Shown: piece after piece, positions 12,901 through 24,500 of the stretch | How positions within the stretch are numbered: position 1 is the stretch's first letter | How the letters are laid out: the number at the start of each line of letters is the position of its first letter | Program-made: the position numbers and the translations under genes | The notes under the pieces: generated by a model | Seen by the model: the letters and a program-made list of their open reading frames with translations, nothing else | Database searches by the model: none | What the model was told of the DNA's origin: nothing | Source: Pectinophora gossypiella | Lineage: Eukaryota; Arthropoda; Insecta; Lepidoptera; Gelechiidae | DNA: 64,000 nucleotides | Direction: 5' to 3' | Assembly (NCBI RefSeq): GCF_024362695.1 | Contig: NC_065421.1 | Span: forward strand, 4,836,598 to 4,900,597

Positions 12901-13311
12901 AATATCCAAAATCAGATAAAGACTAATAAAAACGTTGCTCTCGTTAAACCTAAAGTACAAGAGGAGGTAGCGCCCAGAATCCCAGTTCGAGTCAATCGAA
13001 ACTTGGATGCTTCCTCGAGTGTGCCTTTGAGGCCTTATCGTCACGTAACAAAGGATGACCTCGAAAGTTGGCGGAGTAGTAAGAAAAATACGCCACCTCT
13101 AAAAAAGGTTGTGTCTCCACAGAGTATGTTATCGTCTAGAACCCCTCAAACACCTGCCTTGAAAAAGCCTCTGTGCACCCAAAGGAATCTACGTACCTTA
13201 GCGCCGGCTAACGACGTACGGAAAGTAAACACTCCTTTGAAAGCTGTCCATGTGTCGCCGAGAAGGCGGTCTCCGAGACAGAAGTTACAACGTTATAATC
13301 AGGCAAATTAA
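3971..13311 (+). CDS. ARHGAP11A: RhoGAP, ARHGAP11A-like
   Basis: Exons: 3971-4198, 4283-4465, 4547-4777, 5571-5711, 10844-10964, 11363-11507, 11586-11642, 11763-13311 (stop TAA 13309-13311); they sum to 884 codons plus stop. Residues about 80-260 form a RhoGAP domain: FGAPL, then GLFRKAGS with the arginine finger near residue 125, LKLYLRNLPEPL, and DASNLAIVMAPSIM. After the domain come a short basic block (RRKKRRSGSFN) and a long Ser/Asn-rich tail with many basic and SPRRRSPRQ-type motifs. This layout (N-terminal GAP, long disordered basic tail) matches animal ARHGAP11A, a nuclear/mitotic GAP for RhoA. Function is inferred from family. The fourth intron (5712-10843) is 5.1 kb because a complete LINE sits in it; the other introns are short except the third (793 bp) and sixth (398 bp). 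The ATG at 3971 is the first in frame and is upstream of the family-conserved N-terminal helix. Confidence 0.85.
5187..5345 (-). mobile_element. LINE 3'-end fragment in RhoGAP intron 3
   Basis: Read on the minus strand the stretch runs from a run with AAGGTTGTCTGGCAGAAATT, through AATAAGGCCGCCTATTGTG, to TGCAATAAAGAA. This is the style of the 3' untranslated end of non-LTR elements common in moths, ending at a polyadenylation-like signal. No coding sequence remains. Family assignment is from memory and uncertain. Confidence 0.45.
6253..7647 (+). CDS. LINE ORF1, gag-like nucleic-acid-binding protein
   Basis: 464 aa. The N-terminal third is polar and low in complexity. The middle (about 140-290) resembles the domain that precedes zinc knuckles in Jockey gag proteins. 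Three Cys-rich knuckles follow at about residues 297-357: CKRCQRFGHSKNQC, CVKCGNDHPTTTC and CANCQGKHPASYKGC. A C-terminal Met-rich helix closes it. The known role in this clade is RNA binding and chaperoning of the element RNA. The stop at 7645-7647 lies inside the upstream open stretch of ORF2, which is in the -1 frame. Confidence 0.9.
   Translation: METNRNPKTLTQQVFHPGLFTRQRSASLSENKNNIEPPSCEISVPEDTQPSHMQTNNLGISLTSQRDSSGKQKVALSNHQWQQDKVPNNKRKRHDSPTEGQNKQTSTKRINYTVPVQNTFDILSDEDPVIANEQKEYVPKPEPIFVTGIVDITPLRDLLNKIIEMNKYSMTTLKSGHIIKIMPADVDTYKTIRDNLMENNINHYTYKLKSERAYRVVIRGLHASENTTMIKEDLQTNGHEVRQIVNVLHRTTKEKLPLYYIDLEPRANNKDIFNIKYINHVKVTIEAPYKKKEVLQCKRCQRFGHSKNQCFRPFRCVKCGNDHPTTTCAKPPETEATCANCQGKHPASYKGCNKYKQYKEKILKIKPAPERVNHTEATTHLRPNTNESFKQKPLPRISYAQVLKNKSDKPGTQPNVPTLEIGQHDITSILDTMFSRFQTIMKDMMDSMMNQMIKLITRLASPKD
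7713..10334 (+). CDS. LINE ORF2, endonuclease-reverse transcriptase
   Basis: 873 aa from the first ATG, but the frame is open upstream to about 7559, and the first endonuclease motif (TWNANGL, near 7657) lies before that ATG. The true start is therefore upstream of 7713, and ORF2 overlaps the end of ORF1. Domains: EEP-type endonuclease (about 1-220; SETRLT, GGDWNSKH, SSDHTPV), then reverse transcriptase with APGYDLL, YRPISLLP, FLDVSQAFDRVWH, SGVPQGSILGP and catalytic YADDTA. No RNase H domain is seen after the thumb. It nicks DNA and primes reverse transcription at the target in this clade. Confidence 0.92.
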   Translation: MNIEKIDVALISETRLTHRSHVKFDNYAIYRTDHPSGNSHGGTAVIVKNNIKHYPLEPYKREEIQATSIKIQHHNTDTTFTAIYCPPRHKIGANEFKMFFNQLGSVFICGGDWNSKHTYWGSRLINPRGRQLRKAMVDQNLECISNGEPTHWPTDRNKIPDLLDFYITKNFNHNYLKIENCEDLSSDHTPVILNVYKQAVPLESPHYIHSKNTNWDLYREIVSGNINLNIKLKTGEDIETIIEMFNSTIHLAATASAHKNRKAKTKQTEFPKHIMTKVNDRRQKRKEWHRTRYPMDKTRLNRATKELKEMIKEYENLCLQRHLSYLTPHKDTNYSLWRATKCLKRPKVHIPPLRRQDRSWARSEIEKATEFAENLEKVFTPLPCTESDREDEITDYLQSPNQLCLPLKAVSPTEIIREIKALPPKKAPGYDLLDSVLLNNLPYKGIMFLVMLFNACLRLSHFPLQWKLAQVVMILKPGKPLEEASSYRPISLLPLVGKLLEKIILNRIRPHLDTILPGHQFGFRQQHGTIEQVHRLTDTISQTLENKKYCSAVFLDVSQAFDRVWHNGLLFKIKKYLPHSFFFLLKSYLDQRCFEVKFNNITSDLHEIKSGVPQGSILGPVLYLIFTADIPTDDKTFIATYADDTAILSVHTNPEIASANLQKHVYDIEKWLKIWRIKANQNKSAHVTFTLRKGNCPPITLNGEQIPHEDTAKYLGMHLDRRLTWQKHIWSKRKTLDTKLRSMYWLIGKKSQLTNESKLLIYKTILKPVWTYGIELWGTASNSNIDILERFQTKAMRTMFDIPKCIHNKYILQDLKLQTVKQEIATRSQNYQKKLTCHVNSLAADLSGSGSIVYSRLKRNSVSSLINRFPAEK
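10690..10800 (+). repeat. SINE tail fragment
   Basis: The stretch contains CCCACTGCTGGGCACAGGCC and TCCACCACGCTGCTCCAGTG. The same module occurs in reverse near 24885-24975 and, in part, at 61480-61525. It is the 3' module of one of the SINE forms in this window. Confidence 0.6.
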
Positions 13312-15535
13312 TTGGCAAAGAATAAAATTAAATAAATTGATTGAATATTTAATTTTATTCAGGACACACATTAGAAATAGTAACAATCGCTCAATCAGTA
13401 TAGTGTGAATGTGATTAAACGAATCAGTGGCCATGTGTATATAGAATTCTATTTTTAATATTTTTGATTTTAAATAACAATAAATAGTAAATTAAAAACA
13501 AGAATGTATTCTTAATTATTCTCTAATTGTAACTTAGTGTCTGGGATAATATGTGGTGGCAATTTTGTGGGTTTCTATTCTAAATAAAATAAAATTCTGA
13601 TATATAATATTATATGATGTATATCACGGCTTTTACAGTGGTATTCATTCATGTATAAACAAAATATCCAGATTTGAATTCAATAAATTAAGAACATATT
13701 GACAATTCAATAAATAACAATAATTTCACTTTCAAGATTATATATGCATCGGCGCCACAATAATTTTGACGATACAATTAAAGTCATAATTCTGTTCGTG
13801 GGTTCAACTAAAATATCTTCACTTACACATTTAGCGTTGATCACAGATTTGAGGATTATAAAAAAGCAGATTTAGAACATACCGTGCTATGGAGAGATTT
13901 AACAATTCGAAACTTGCAATAGTGATTACAGAGTAATTTAGATTTCATTATAGCTTATTGGCTAACTTATCACTATCAGCACTCTGGCCGCTCACGCACG
14001 GCTCTTCCCAGTTTCCTAACATTGCTTCTCGATCGATATCAATACCAAATTTAAATTAACAATATAATAAAATATCAATTGTACCTAAGATCTTTTCCAA
14101 TTAAATACGCACATTCGTTCTTAATTTGCATCTTAATATACAGTGGCGGGCCGCGCCCGGCTAATGATATCTGCTATCTACTGGCTCGCTGACACAACGA
14201 TACAAGCGAAAACCAACGATACAAGCGGCTCCGGGCCATAACGTACGTAATTCATAATTAAACATACATGTTGTGATCAATAATAAAAATATAATGATAC
14301 AAATACATTAATTACTACATTTCGATTATTGTGTGACATAAATATTTACAAAGCGCATTAGGGGCGCCAAAATAGTTAGGCGAGGCAGACTCCTAAACGA
14401 GAGATTAGAAAGTGCGCCGCGTCCGCGTCCCTGGTCGCTGCTCGCGCAGGCGCCGCCGCCGGCCGGCGTCCGGCTCCGGGCACCACTGCCTGGTGTCACT
14501 GGCCGGCACTACTATCTTTATTAACTAAAACCTTGCACATACTCCCAGCGCCGTCGCCAGGAGACCTACGGTAAATGCTCAAATAAAATGAAATCGTCTC
14601 GTCAAATAGATAAAATCCATATCATATATTACAATGAAGCCATCCTGACCGCCAGTCGCTGGACAGACAAACTAAACTACGTAACTAAATTATTTATAGG
14701 ATTTTTTTTGACGAAAATAAAAACATCTTCCCCATGATTATGAAACTATAGTAGATACTATAAATATTTCTACCAGTACATCTTATAAAACGAATAGCAT
14801 TATTCTAATTATCAATGTGATTTTTTTGAGATTATGTATGATTACAATTTGGGAATGCATGATACTACTCGACATAATTATTAAGTACCGATGATTGAAA
14901 TAAACCTCCTCTACGTACACAATACATACAGCAAATGCCCGAAATACGATTCCTCGTGAACTATAGAATACAAAGTTGAAAAATACATATCGGTTATACG
15001 AATAGTACGCGCCAAACAGTACAAAGAATCAGCGACCTCAACATGAGAATATACAATGTAGTTTTAGGTAATAAAAATAATGGCTAACTAGAGTACAGTA
15101 ATAGACAACAAGTGTAAAATCACACATTACGATAGAATAGGTAGAAAATAATAACTTTTGTAGTAATAAAATCGTTGCAGTCCGGCGAATAATATCTAAA
15201 GTAATAAATAATAATGTTCATAGTAAGTTTCCGACGAATACTGTAATCGGACGCGTGGCAGACTGCCTGAAGCGCGGTGGGGGCGCCGCCGCGGCCGCGG
15301 CGGACGGGCGCCGCCACACGCCGCGCTCCCTCAAACTGGCAAGCCGGTCCGAACTTTTACAACCTTGAACTTTACCTAACTAACATTCCAAAAAATACTT
15401 TACCGGTATTACGAGCTAAGTTTTTCGGACCGTCGTCGTTGGATGTTTGAGGGATCGCGGCGTGGGTGGGTGTCGGGTAATGGCGCGGCGGGGCAGCGGC
15501 GCTATGGCGGGGACGCAGGGCGCCTAGCGGGCGGC
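13312..15535. other. Convergent 3' regions of the RhoGAP gene and FBXO11
   Basis: No coding exon is seen in this 2.2-kb stretch. AT-rich sequence with AATAAA signals (for example 13321, 13331) follows the RhoGAP stop and is its likely 3' end. The remainder, including GC-rich blocks near 14410-14510 and 15260-15340, is probably FBXO11 3' UTR on the minus strand. Open frames in the GC-rich blocks are compositional. Confidence 0.5.
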
Positions 15536-18500
15536 TCAGTTGACCATGAGCGTGTGCGACTCCATGGGCGCGGCCGAGTCGTACAGCGTGTCCGTGTCCT
15601 GCGTGGGCTCGCCCTGCAGCTGGCACTGGTTCGACAGCGTGCCTGCACCGCAGTCACAGAAGAACCTACCACAAAACGAAACATAATGACCATATAACAT
15701 AAGTTGATGAGATTAGATGAGATATAAAGAAGCAAATTATATTTCTGTTCTTTATTCAAACTCTTCCAGAACATTTAGAAAACAGAGCGCGCAGAATTGA
15801 GACAAGTGAAAGGAGAAGGGTGAGACCTTTGCTCAACAGTGGGACATAACATGCTATGAAAAATGAAACTTTTGGATTGTCTTCTCAACAGTAATGTCAG
15901 TTTACCTGTCATGGCGAATGAATTCCACATCGTGTCCCTGATGGCACGTTTTGATGCAGTTGACGCAGATAGCATTCCGGTCTGTCGTGTTGCACGTCTG
16001 GCATCTGTAAAACAGGTGTCATGATTATTTTAGTATGGTAACACAGCATGAACATATTCATTTTCGAGAGTTTACTTATGACATCGAGGGAATTCAAAAG
16101 ACGCACTGAATAGTAAATTCATGTACATCTAGTGCAGTGCAGATGAGTTTTTAACATCATTTATTCTTAGAAATAGCACAACAATAACTATTGGTCTTAC
16201 CTATAAAAATCATGCATAGGAAAGGAAGTGTATGAGGAAATCTTGTAGAGGCACTGTCCGCCGCCGACCGCCTTCTCCACAGCATCCTGGTTGCTGAAGA
16301 TCTTGTTGCCGCGCACCAGCGGGGACACGCCCGATGCCAGGCACAGACCTGCGCAACACACTCAAGTTATAACACCATGGCGAATCAACTTGTCACCTCC
16401 CTGGTATGCAACCGCCTTGAGGTGAAGGTCTATTTAATTTAATAGTTTGGCAGCGACTAACACGCGATGGCATCATGAAGCAGATGCTACCACCATATCC
16501 ACGCCGGTTGCTGTCGTTTAGTATGTAGCGTCACGAAGTTACGATGTCAATATTCAACGTCATACAAACAAGGGACTGAATAAAATTGAGAAATATCAAA
16601 GTACTTGATTGATGAGAGCATTGGCACGCTAGTTTGCGTGGTCAAGGAGTTTGGTGGCAGACTAGACTACGACTTGGGAGCGAAGAAAGTGTTGATTGAA
16701 TACAGGTATAAAATGGCGGGACTGTGGCAAATATTTTACGTCTACTGAATAGACATTCATAATTATTTCCGTACAAATATTTAATCGTGGCTTTTTTGTA
16801 TTTGCCTGTAAAGTTTCAGTCTTAAATAATTCAGCTGGAACACGATCAGCTGACATCGACGCCTAGACTTTTCATCTGCGCATTGCTAGTAACTAGGACG
16901 CCTCTACCATTACATTTGTGTGCCTCCAAATCTACAGGGTGTTGGTGACCATGATTCTGAATTGATATGAAGTGGATTTTCGTGTCGGAAAATTCACGAA
17001 AATCTTACGTGTTTTATAAAATTATTTTCCGTTCCATACTTTTGCCACGGAAAATTCCACTTGATATCAACTCAGAATCATGGCTTAAACAAAAGTTTTC
17101 GTTACTATGTCTAACACTCTGTATAAACATAAATGAATTGCTGTTCGTTAGTCTCGCTAAAACTTGAGATCGGCTGAACCGATTTGGCTAACTTTAGTCT
17201 TGAAATATTCGTGGAAGCATAGAGAAAGCTTAAACAGTGATAAAATATACAAAGTTCACCGGATCATCAACCATTACATTCGTGTACTTACCTCCAAATC
17301 TATTATTAAATATCTGGTTGTGCTCGAGCGTGGCGGTGGCGTTGTTGGTGATCTCGACGCCGGCGGCGAGCCCGTCGAAGATGCGGTTGCGTCGCAGCAC
17401 CGGGTGGCTCTGTGTCGAGATCAGCACGCCCGCCTGCGCGTTGCGAAATATATCGTTCTCTTCCAGAACACCCTGTAATATAGGAATAGAATTATTACTT
17501 ATATTTTGCTTACAACAATAAGAAGATTCTGGCAGACCCAAACTTTATCTTAATTTGCCAGTTTCAACACTATCTCTGTCGCTTTCTTGCACTTGTAGCA
17601 AGTAAAGGACAGCACTATGTCTATAATGGCCAAATTAAATTTTTAATTTGATTTTGTTCACCATAAGCAGCACCGTTATTGAGGTAAACTCCATTTTTGT
17701 GCGTAAAAGTTGTTTAAAAGAAAAACAATCATCTTGAAGAGCAAGGTCGGTCAAAACAACAGTCTTAATAAATCAGCCATTTGAAGATTCAGTTGGAAAG
17801 ATTATTCTGAACCCTAATAGAACACAAAGAGAATTTAATAGGCCGTTTAAAAAATATTCGGTGCCAGTATTTGTACCCGGTTAATGGCAGTAGGGTCGCC
17901 CTCTATTTCATGGGACTTATACACAGCTGGCGAGGAGTGGGTATATGTACTATGGGTGCCTATCCCTTCGGAAACACAGGCATGATGTTATGTTATGTTA
18001 TAAAAATATACAGGATACACAAAAACTCACCTTGCCGCCATTGAATATACAAATGCCACCGTCACGGCCATCAAAAATCTTATTCCTCTTAAGTGTAGGG
18101 TTGGAGTCAGTCTTTATCCACACTCCGGCCATGGCGTTATCAAAGATCTCATTTTGTTCGAGGAGGCCCAGGCCTCCGTTGTACACTAGGACTCCTCCGT
18201 TCTGCCCTCCCCATATTTTGTTGCCGCGTATTACTGGGTTGCTCCCAGTTCGTATTTGCACGCCGGAGTAAAGGTGGTTGAATATGTCGTTGTCTTCCAA
18301 CTTGCCGTGCCCATTATCATAGAAGTACACGCCGACCTGTAATAGACAATAGTGTTAATAATTCTCGAGGTTATGAGTACTACATACATACATAAATTCA
18401 CGCGTGCTTCCCACCAGGGAAAGCAGAGACTATGGAATTTCATTTGCTTCAATCCCGACATAATTCTCTTATGTGTAGATAGATATGAGAATTAGTGACA

Positions 18501-21500
18501 GACTTGGCTAAACACTTAAAATTCTAGAATGGCAAAGTAAGGATACTATAATAAGCAAATATCACTGTACTATAGTAGGGAAAAGAGTTGCGTATTTTCG
18601 AGAGTTACCCCGATTTCAAAGGGTTAACTTGCCGACTGCCGGAAGAAGTACTGTCGGCACCAAATAAGTAGAGATGAGTAGTTCACAACTGCTTGCCTGC
18701 ATTTTGAGATGAGGACAGGATGTGGATGATTCCAATCTAGTTTATAGCAAAGCTCAATGACAGACCTGCTTCCCCGAGTGTATGCGGTTGCGGCGCAGCA
18801 CGGGCGTGGAGCCGGTGGTGATCCATACACCAGCCAATGTGTTGGCATACACTTCGTTCTCCTCAATGAGGCCCTGCCCCTTCTCGTGCACGTAGATGCC
18901 GCCGTGCTGCCCGTGGTGGATCTTATTGTGTCTCACTATTGGGTCGCTATTTGTGCGGATCTGTGGAGAGCAGATATAGTTGAGAATGTTGCTGTTTATT
19001 TGGAATAGTAGTAGTGAGGAAGTAGATTTTAGGTAATGCCATAGAATAAAGAATAATACTAAGTACGGCAACTGACCCTCCAGGTCTTAGTCTTCAATTG
19101 AATCGGTGTCAGATGTCACACATACAGAGGCGCTTGTACGATAACGGAAATGTAGTGACTGTGTAAAACAATGTGTTTGTATGAAGTGTCCGCGCTGTGG
19201 TATTGGTGAAAGACAAGGTGAGAAATAAACAGCAATCTTTAAATAGTTATTCAAATATTTATCTACATTCTCAGAGTTTGAGAATCTTTACATTTTCGTG
19301 AAGACACTAAAAATAAACGGAGGTAGAAATAACTTTGACCGCAACAAACTAAGATTTTAAAAGTAGAAGTAGGCATACCAGGTCGAGTAACAGAAAGATG
19401 TGCATGGCGCCTTACCTGTATGCCAGCTAGAGCGTTCCCGTAAATATTATTGTGCTCGATGAGGCCGCGGCCTTCACCGAAGATATATACTCCTCCTTGG
19501 TGTCCGTTGTAAATCTCATTGCGGCGTATAGTAGGGTTACTATTAGAGGTGATCCACACCCCAGCGAAGTTGTTGGAGTGGATCTTGTTATCTATGAACT
19601 GCCCGAGCCCGGACTCGTGGACGTATATGCCTCCAGTCTGTCCATGGTGGATCTCACAGTGCACTACGGTGGGGTTCGCGCCAGCCTTCACTTCAAAACC
19701 GGCGATCCTATTGTTGTGTATATCATTCGCCTCAAAATAACCCTGCGGACAAGAAATTTTGTTTCTTATTGAGAGAAACAAAAATAGTCTTAAATAATAT
19801 TTTTGAACAAAGTTATTACTAATAGGTTTTGGAGTTTTGGACCTCTAAGCTTATCAAGATTGATTGGAGTTGGGGCAGAATCAGGGAGAGTAGAGAGATC
19901 AAGGGGAGGCATTTGTCTAGAAGCCGGTCAGATAGGCGCGATAAGTTAATAAAATTTGAACATTGGATATGACATGCTTGAATAAAAATGAAGATATTTT
20001 ATTTCGCTCTTTTTTGTTAGAAAGCCATTCAAATATCCTATACCTTTTGTCATACTAACTAAAGCACAAAACGACGACCACTTAATGAAAACATTACTCA
20101 CCAATCCATTTTCAAATGTGAATATACCAACGTCTCTCCCGTGGTGTATATGGTTGCGACGCATGATAGGGTTGGCGAAGTTCTTCACCCAGATACCGGC
20201 GAGCGCGTTGCGAGATATCTCGTTATCCTGGTACGCGCCTTGGGCGTAATCTGTTACGTACAGCCCTACGTTCTCGCAGTCGCTAATGTCGCAATGCTTT
20301 ATCACTGGGTTCGCTCCTGCGCCGCTCACGCATACCGCTGCACCGACTGTGAAGAATAAACGCATTGGTGATGATTTGTCATTTTTAACTGTCTTATGCG
20401 GCGTACAAAATTAATATCTGACGTGGGGTGTGCTTTAGCATGAAACCTGGTGAAACCGTTCCAGCATGCCACTTAGAGGAGCCATTGTTAAAAGAGAATT
20501 TGAGCAGTTGTCCTGTTCTCATCGATTGCGTAAGTAACCACTTTCTTCTTCTTCCTGCTTTATATGCTAGAGCAATTTGGATAAAAAACAATTTGGTAAC
20601 AATATTCCTAGACTGTATCGTAGCTTACCAGAAGAAATTGTAGTCAAATGGGAACTTAATAATAACACAGTACAAAACAAAACTCTTAAGGCCCAGGGTC
20701 TACCAAGCCACATAACATAATACAGGTCTGACGTCTAAATAACTTTCATCTTTTTCGAATCCTTATAAATAACGTCTTTTGTTCTTACCACAAATGAGGA
20801 AGTGCTAGTAAGAGTAAGGGAAAAGAGACAAATACTGAGAATTATTGAGGACAGAAGAGGCGATGATTGGACACCTAATAAGACACGACGAATTTATTAA
20901 AAACATCATAAAAGGAAAGAGAGGAAGGGCAAGACCAAGAAGAGCTTACATGGAACAGATTAAAGAAAAGGTTAACGTCGTGTCTTATAGGGAAGTCAAG
21001 GAGTTGGCCTTTGATAGACTGGAATGGAAAATGCTACACCGACAAGAGCGTGGCTCTTAAATTCATGATGATGTTCTTACCAACACTAGCGCTCCGTATG
21101 ATGCAGTGGTCGACCGTGGGCGAGCAGTTGTCGGACACCTCTAAGCAGTAGTGCTTGTGGTGCTGCATGGTGGAGGTCGCGTCCGGGGAGAACTTGAGCG
21201 TCATGTGGCCCGCGTACGCGCGGTTCGCTCCCTCCGCAAACGTCAACGTCGACTCGGCTTCGCGTTCCAAGATGACCGCGTCTGCTACGTTGCCTGAGGC
21301 ACAACCTGGAAGCAGAGCAGGTAAGATAGGTGCATTGTTAGTCATGTAGATTACTGAGTGGTAAAAAACAAATGACAAAAAAATATCACCAAACAAACTA
21401 AATCGCCAAAAATAAGATTAATAAAAAGCTGTAGCGTGCTTTGACTTCATATCAGAGAAAAAAAACTAAATTTTGCAAACTAAATGCACTTTATTGAATG

Positions 21501-24500
21501 GAAATAAGAAGAGAATAGTAATTTGTTCTACAAGACGAAAGTCAAAGTAATGTTTTATGGTTGATTGCCGAGTTTAAATTTACAAACTAGAAATATTCTA
21601 CAATGGAATCACGAGCATAGCATAGTGAAGAAAACCCACTTTTCACTGTTTTTACTGGGGAAAAGTACCCTTTTCGTCATGGAGATGGTGACAATTAATA
21701 GACTGAATACTCCACCACCAGAAAATCTGAACGCAAAGCTGATTGATTGTGTTTCATTCCTTATCCCGGTTAAAAGTTTGATTAGAATGAAAGCTAGACA
21801 AAAAATATTATACAGCCAAGAGCGAAACCATTCTAATCGAGCTTTTTATCAGGGTAATGTTCTTGCTACTCACAAAGACAGTAATCAGAAATCAGAATCA
21901 TCTATTCAACGTAATTATCATGGATAAACTTGTTGAAGGTCAATGTAACATTTTTGAATTTACGTCATTTCGCAAGGTGTTATGGTTGAGGAGAAAAAAT
22001 GACAAGAAACTGCTACAGCAACACATCTTTTAAATCATGAGGATATAAATTACAAGTTATTTAATAACTAGAGGAACACATTTAACACCAGACATTTTTA
22101 TCATTTAGGTAATCATTAATCTTATAATAAGCTTTTTTACATAAAGAAAGCTTCACATTAGCTTTAATAGTCAGTATTTTATTGTATTGGATGTGCGTGC
22201 ATAACGGAACGCGAGTATCCACACATTAAACACGTATCTTTTGGATGGAGCAGGTAGCGTACCATATAATGGCAACACAGTACTCCTAACATTGGTTTCA
22301 AATTCAAATCTGGAATACGAGAGACGTCGTGCGTAGTTGACAGGACGCTAGAAGAGGCAACAAGGAAATCAAGAGGATTAAAAACAACGTAATCTAGAAC
22401 ATGTGTAATGACATACTATGCTCATAAGAAACATGCTGCGTGAGTAGTTAGATGCCTGCTGTGAGGACTCAGTGTACAACATAACCGCCCCCCGAGGGTC
22501 TAAAGGTCCCCCGCCTCGATATATAAACATTGCCACAACCGAGACTTTAGTTTTCATGAGTTGCAAGAACTATATAAGGGAGTGAACACAATCAATCAGT
22601 TTTAATGAAGGACTGAACCCACCAATGAGCTGCACGTCGGTGTCGATGGCGAGGCACTCCTCCTGGTAGGTGCCGGCGTGCACGAACACGAGCGCGGGCG
22701 CCACGCGGCGGCAGGCGCAGGCGCCGCTGGCGCACGCGCACGCCGCGCCGCCGCCGCAGCTGCTGCTGGCGGAGCTGCTGGGCGGGGACGCCGCCGCCGC
22801 CGTACTGCTCGCCCCGCCGCGCTCCTCCACATACTCCAGAGCCGCCTATTGTACACGTATATTTGTAAAAGCGTTCTAAACTTTTACAAGATAAAGATGA
22901 GAGTTCTATAGGAGAGTGGTGTGTTTTTATGTATCTTATGATGATAGCACTCCTGGGAATGTTTACTAAGAACAAATTTTAGTAAGTTTATTAAAATTCC
23001 ATTTTTACTGTAACTACTTTTCGTCAAAAATGCCAACATGACATTATCAATCTTAGAAACAACAGCTAAAAACAATCATTACCCTAATAGTATTGAAGTG
23101 TTTGATACGCGAATCCTTCTTGGGGCGGTAGTTGGGCCGCACGTGGATCCCGTAATATAGCTGCCGGAAGCTCTCCTTCCAAGGGTTGTCCGCGTCGCAC
23201 TCGTCCACTGGTACAAACTCGAACTGACACGGCGCCGGGTGCATCAGCGGCGTGTCGTACTCAAACACCGACTGGTATAGGCTTTTCCTGGTGAACGAGC
23301 GTAGAGTAAGATCATAGAATCCATACTAATATTATAAATGGGAAAGTGTATGTGTGTGTATGTTTGTTTGTCCGTCTTACACGGCAAAACGGAGCGATGA
23401 ATTGACGTGATTTGTAACTATATTGACGAGATAGTTGAAGGGATGGAGAGTGACATAGGTTACTTTTTGTCTCTTTAAAACCCCCCAAAAGGGCGTTGGA
23501 AGTTTGTATGAAGCATTCCGCAATTTTCAAGGTAGAAAGCTAAAAATTTGTATGCGGATTATTTGTGACTAACAAAAAATCGTGCAACATTTTTTTTTGG
23601 AAATCTGCCCGCAACCCTTTCAAAGAGGCGGTGAAATTTGATATGGGACTTTTCGTATTTTTCAAGGTAGGAAGCTAAAAATTGGTACATTTAGATAGGG
23701 GAACCGTGTTGCCCCGCATTTAAAGCAAGCGAAACCGCGGGATAAAGCTATAAAGAATAAAACTATGTATGAACCGGAAACTCACCGCCCCGCGCATAGA
23801 ATAGAATATAAACATTGCACACTTAAGGGCTAGGTAAAGCGGCACACAATAAGCTAATTAGATTGGTAGAAACGTAAATGAATTCAGGGCCGTAATTCGT
23901 AGTCGAGTAGCTTACTTTTTATTTATTTTATTTTGTTTGGGGAGCTTACAGCTTAATTCACAATGTTACATCTTAAAACATTACATACATTATAAAGCAA
24001 CGCTAAACCTGAAAGAGGTTTGTCTCAATATATTGCAATGCACATTAGAAAGGAAACAATCCCTCTGTCAGTTTTATAGTCTTTAATAGGATGATCCATG
24101 CTTAGGAAGGCACGGTAAGCCGTTTGTCCCGGTTACTACTTTCTGATGTAAATAAGTAGTTGTTGATGAGGTTGGTACTCCACCTCACAAACACCACTAT
24201 ATAAGAGAAGTTTCTATGACATGCCTGGGATGATAAGCAGCTGAACGTGTTTTGATTTTTATTCGCTACAGTTTAGTATAGGAGACATAGTGGTAAGGAC
24301 ATCAATAAGCGAAAAGGGCAAGGTAGGCCGACGGTCTGTGACCGCGGGATTGTTTTGGTGGCGCGCAAGGTCAACGACCTCAAAATACGTCGTGGAATAC
24401 GGGTTTACTAGCAGATTTTTAACAGAATTTTTGTTTATAAAAATTGCTATCCTTAATTTATTGGATTGAATATCTAGCTTAAAGAGTAACACTAATTTAA

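Noticed and set aside
15372..15774. Several frames in GC-rich DNA around the FBXO11 end
   Set aside because: They overlap the real terminal exon in other frames or lie in 3' UTR; composition explains them.
22592..22911. Multiple overlapping Arg- and Ala-rich frames
   Set aside because: They are other-frame readings of the GC-rich FBXO11 exon 22845-22623.
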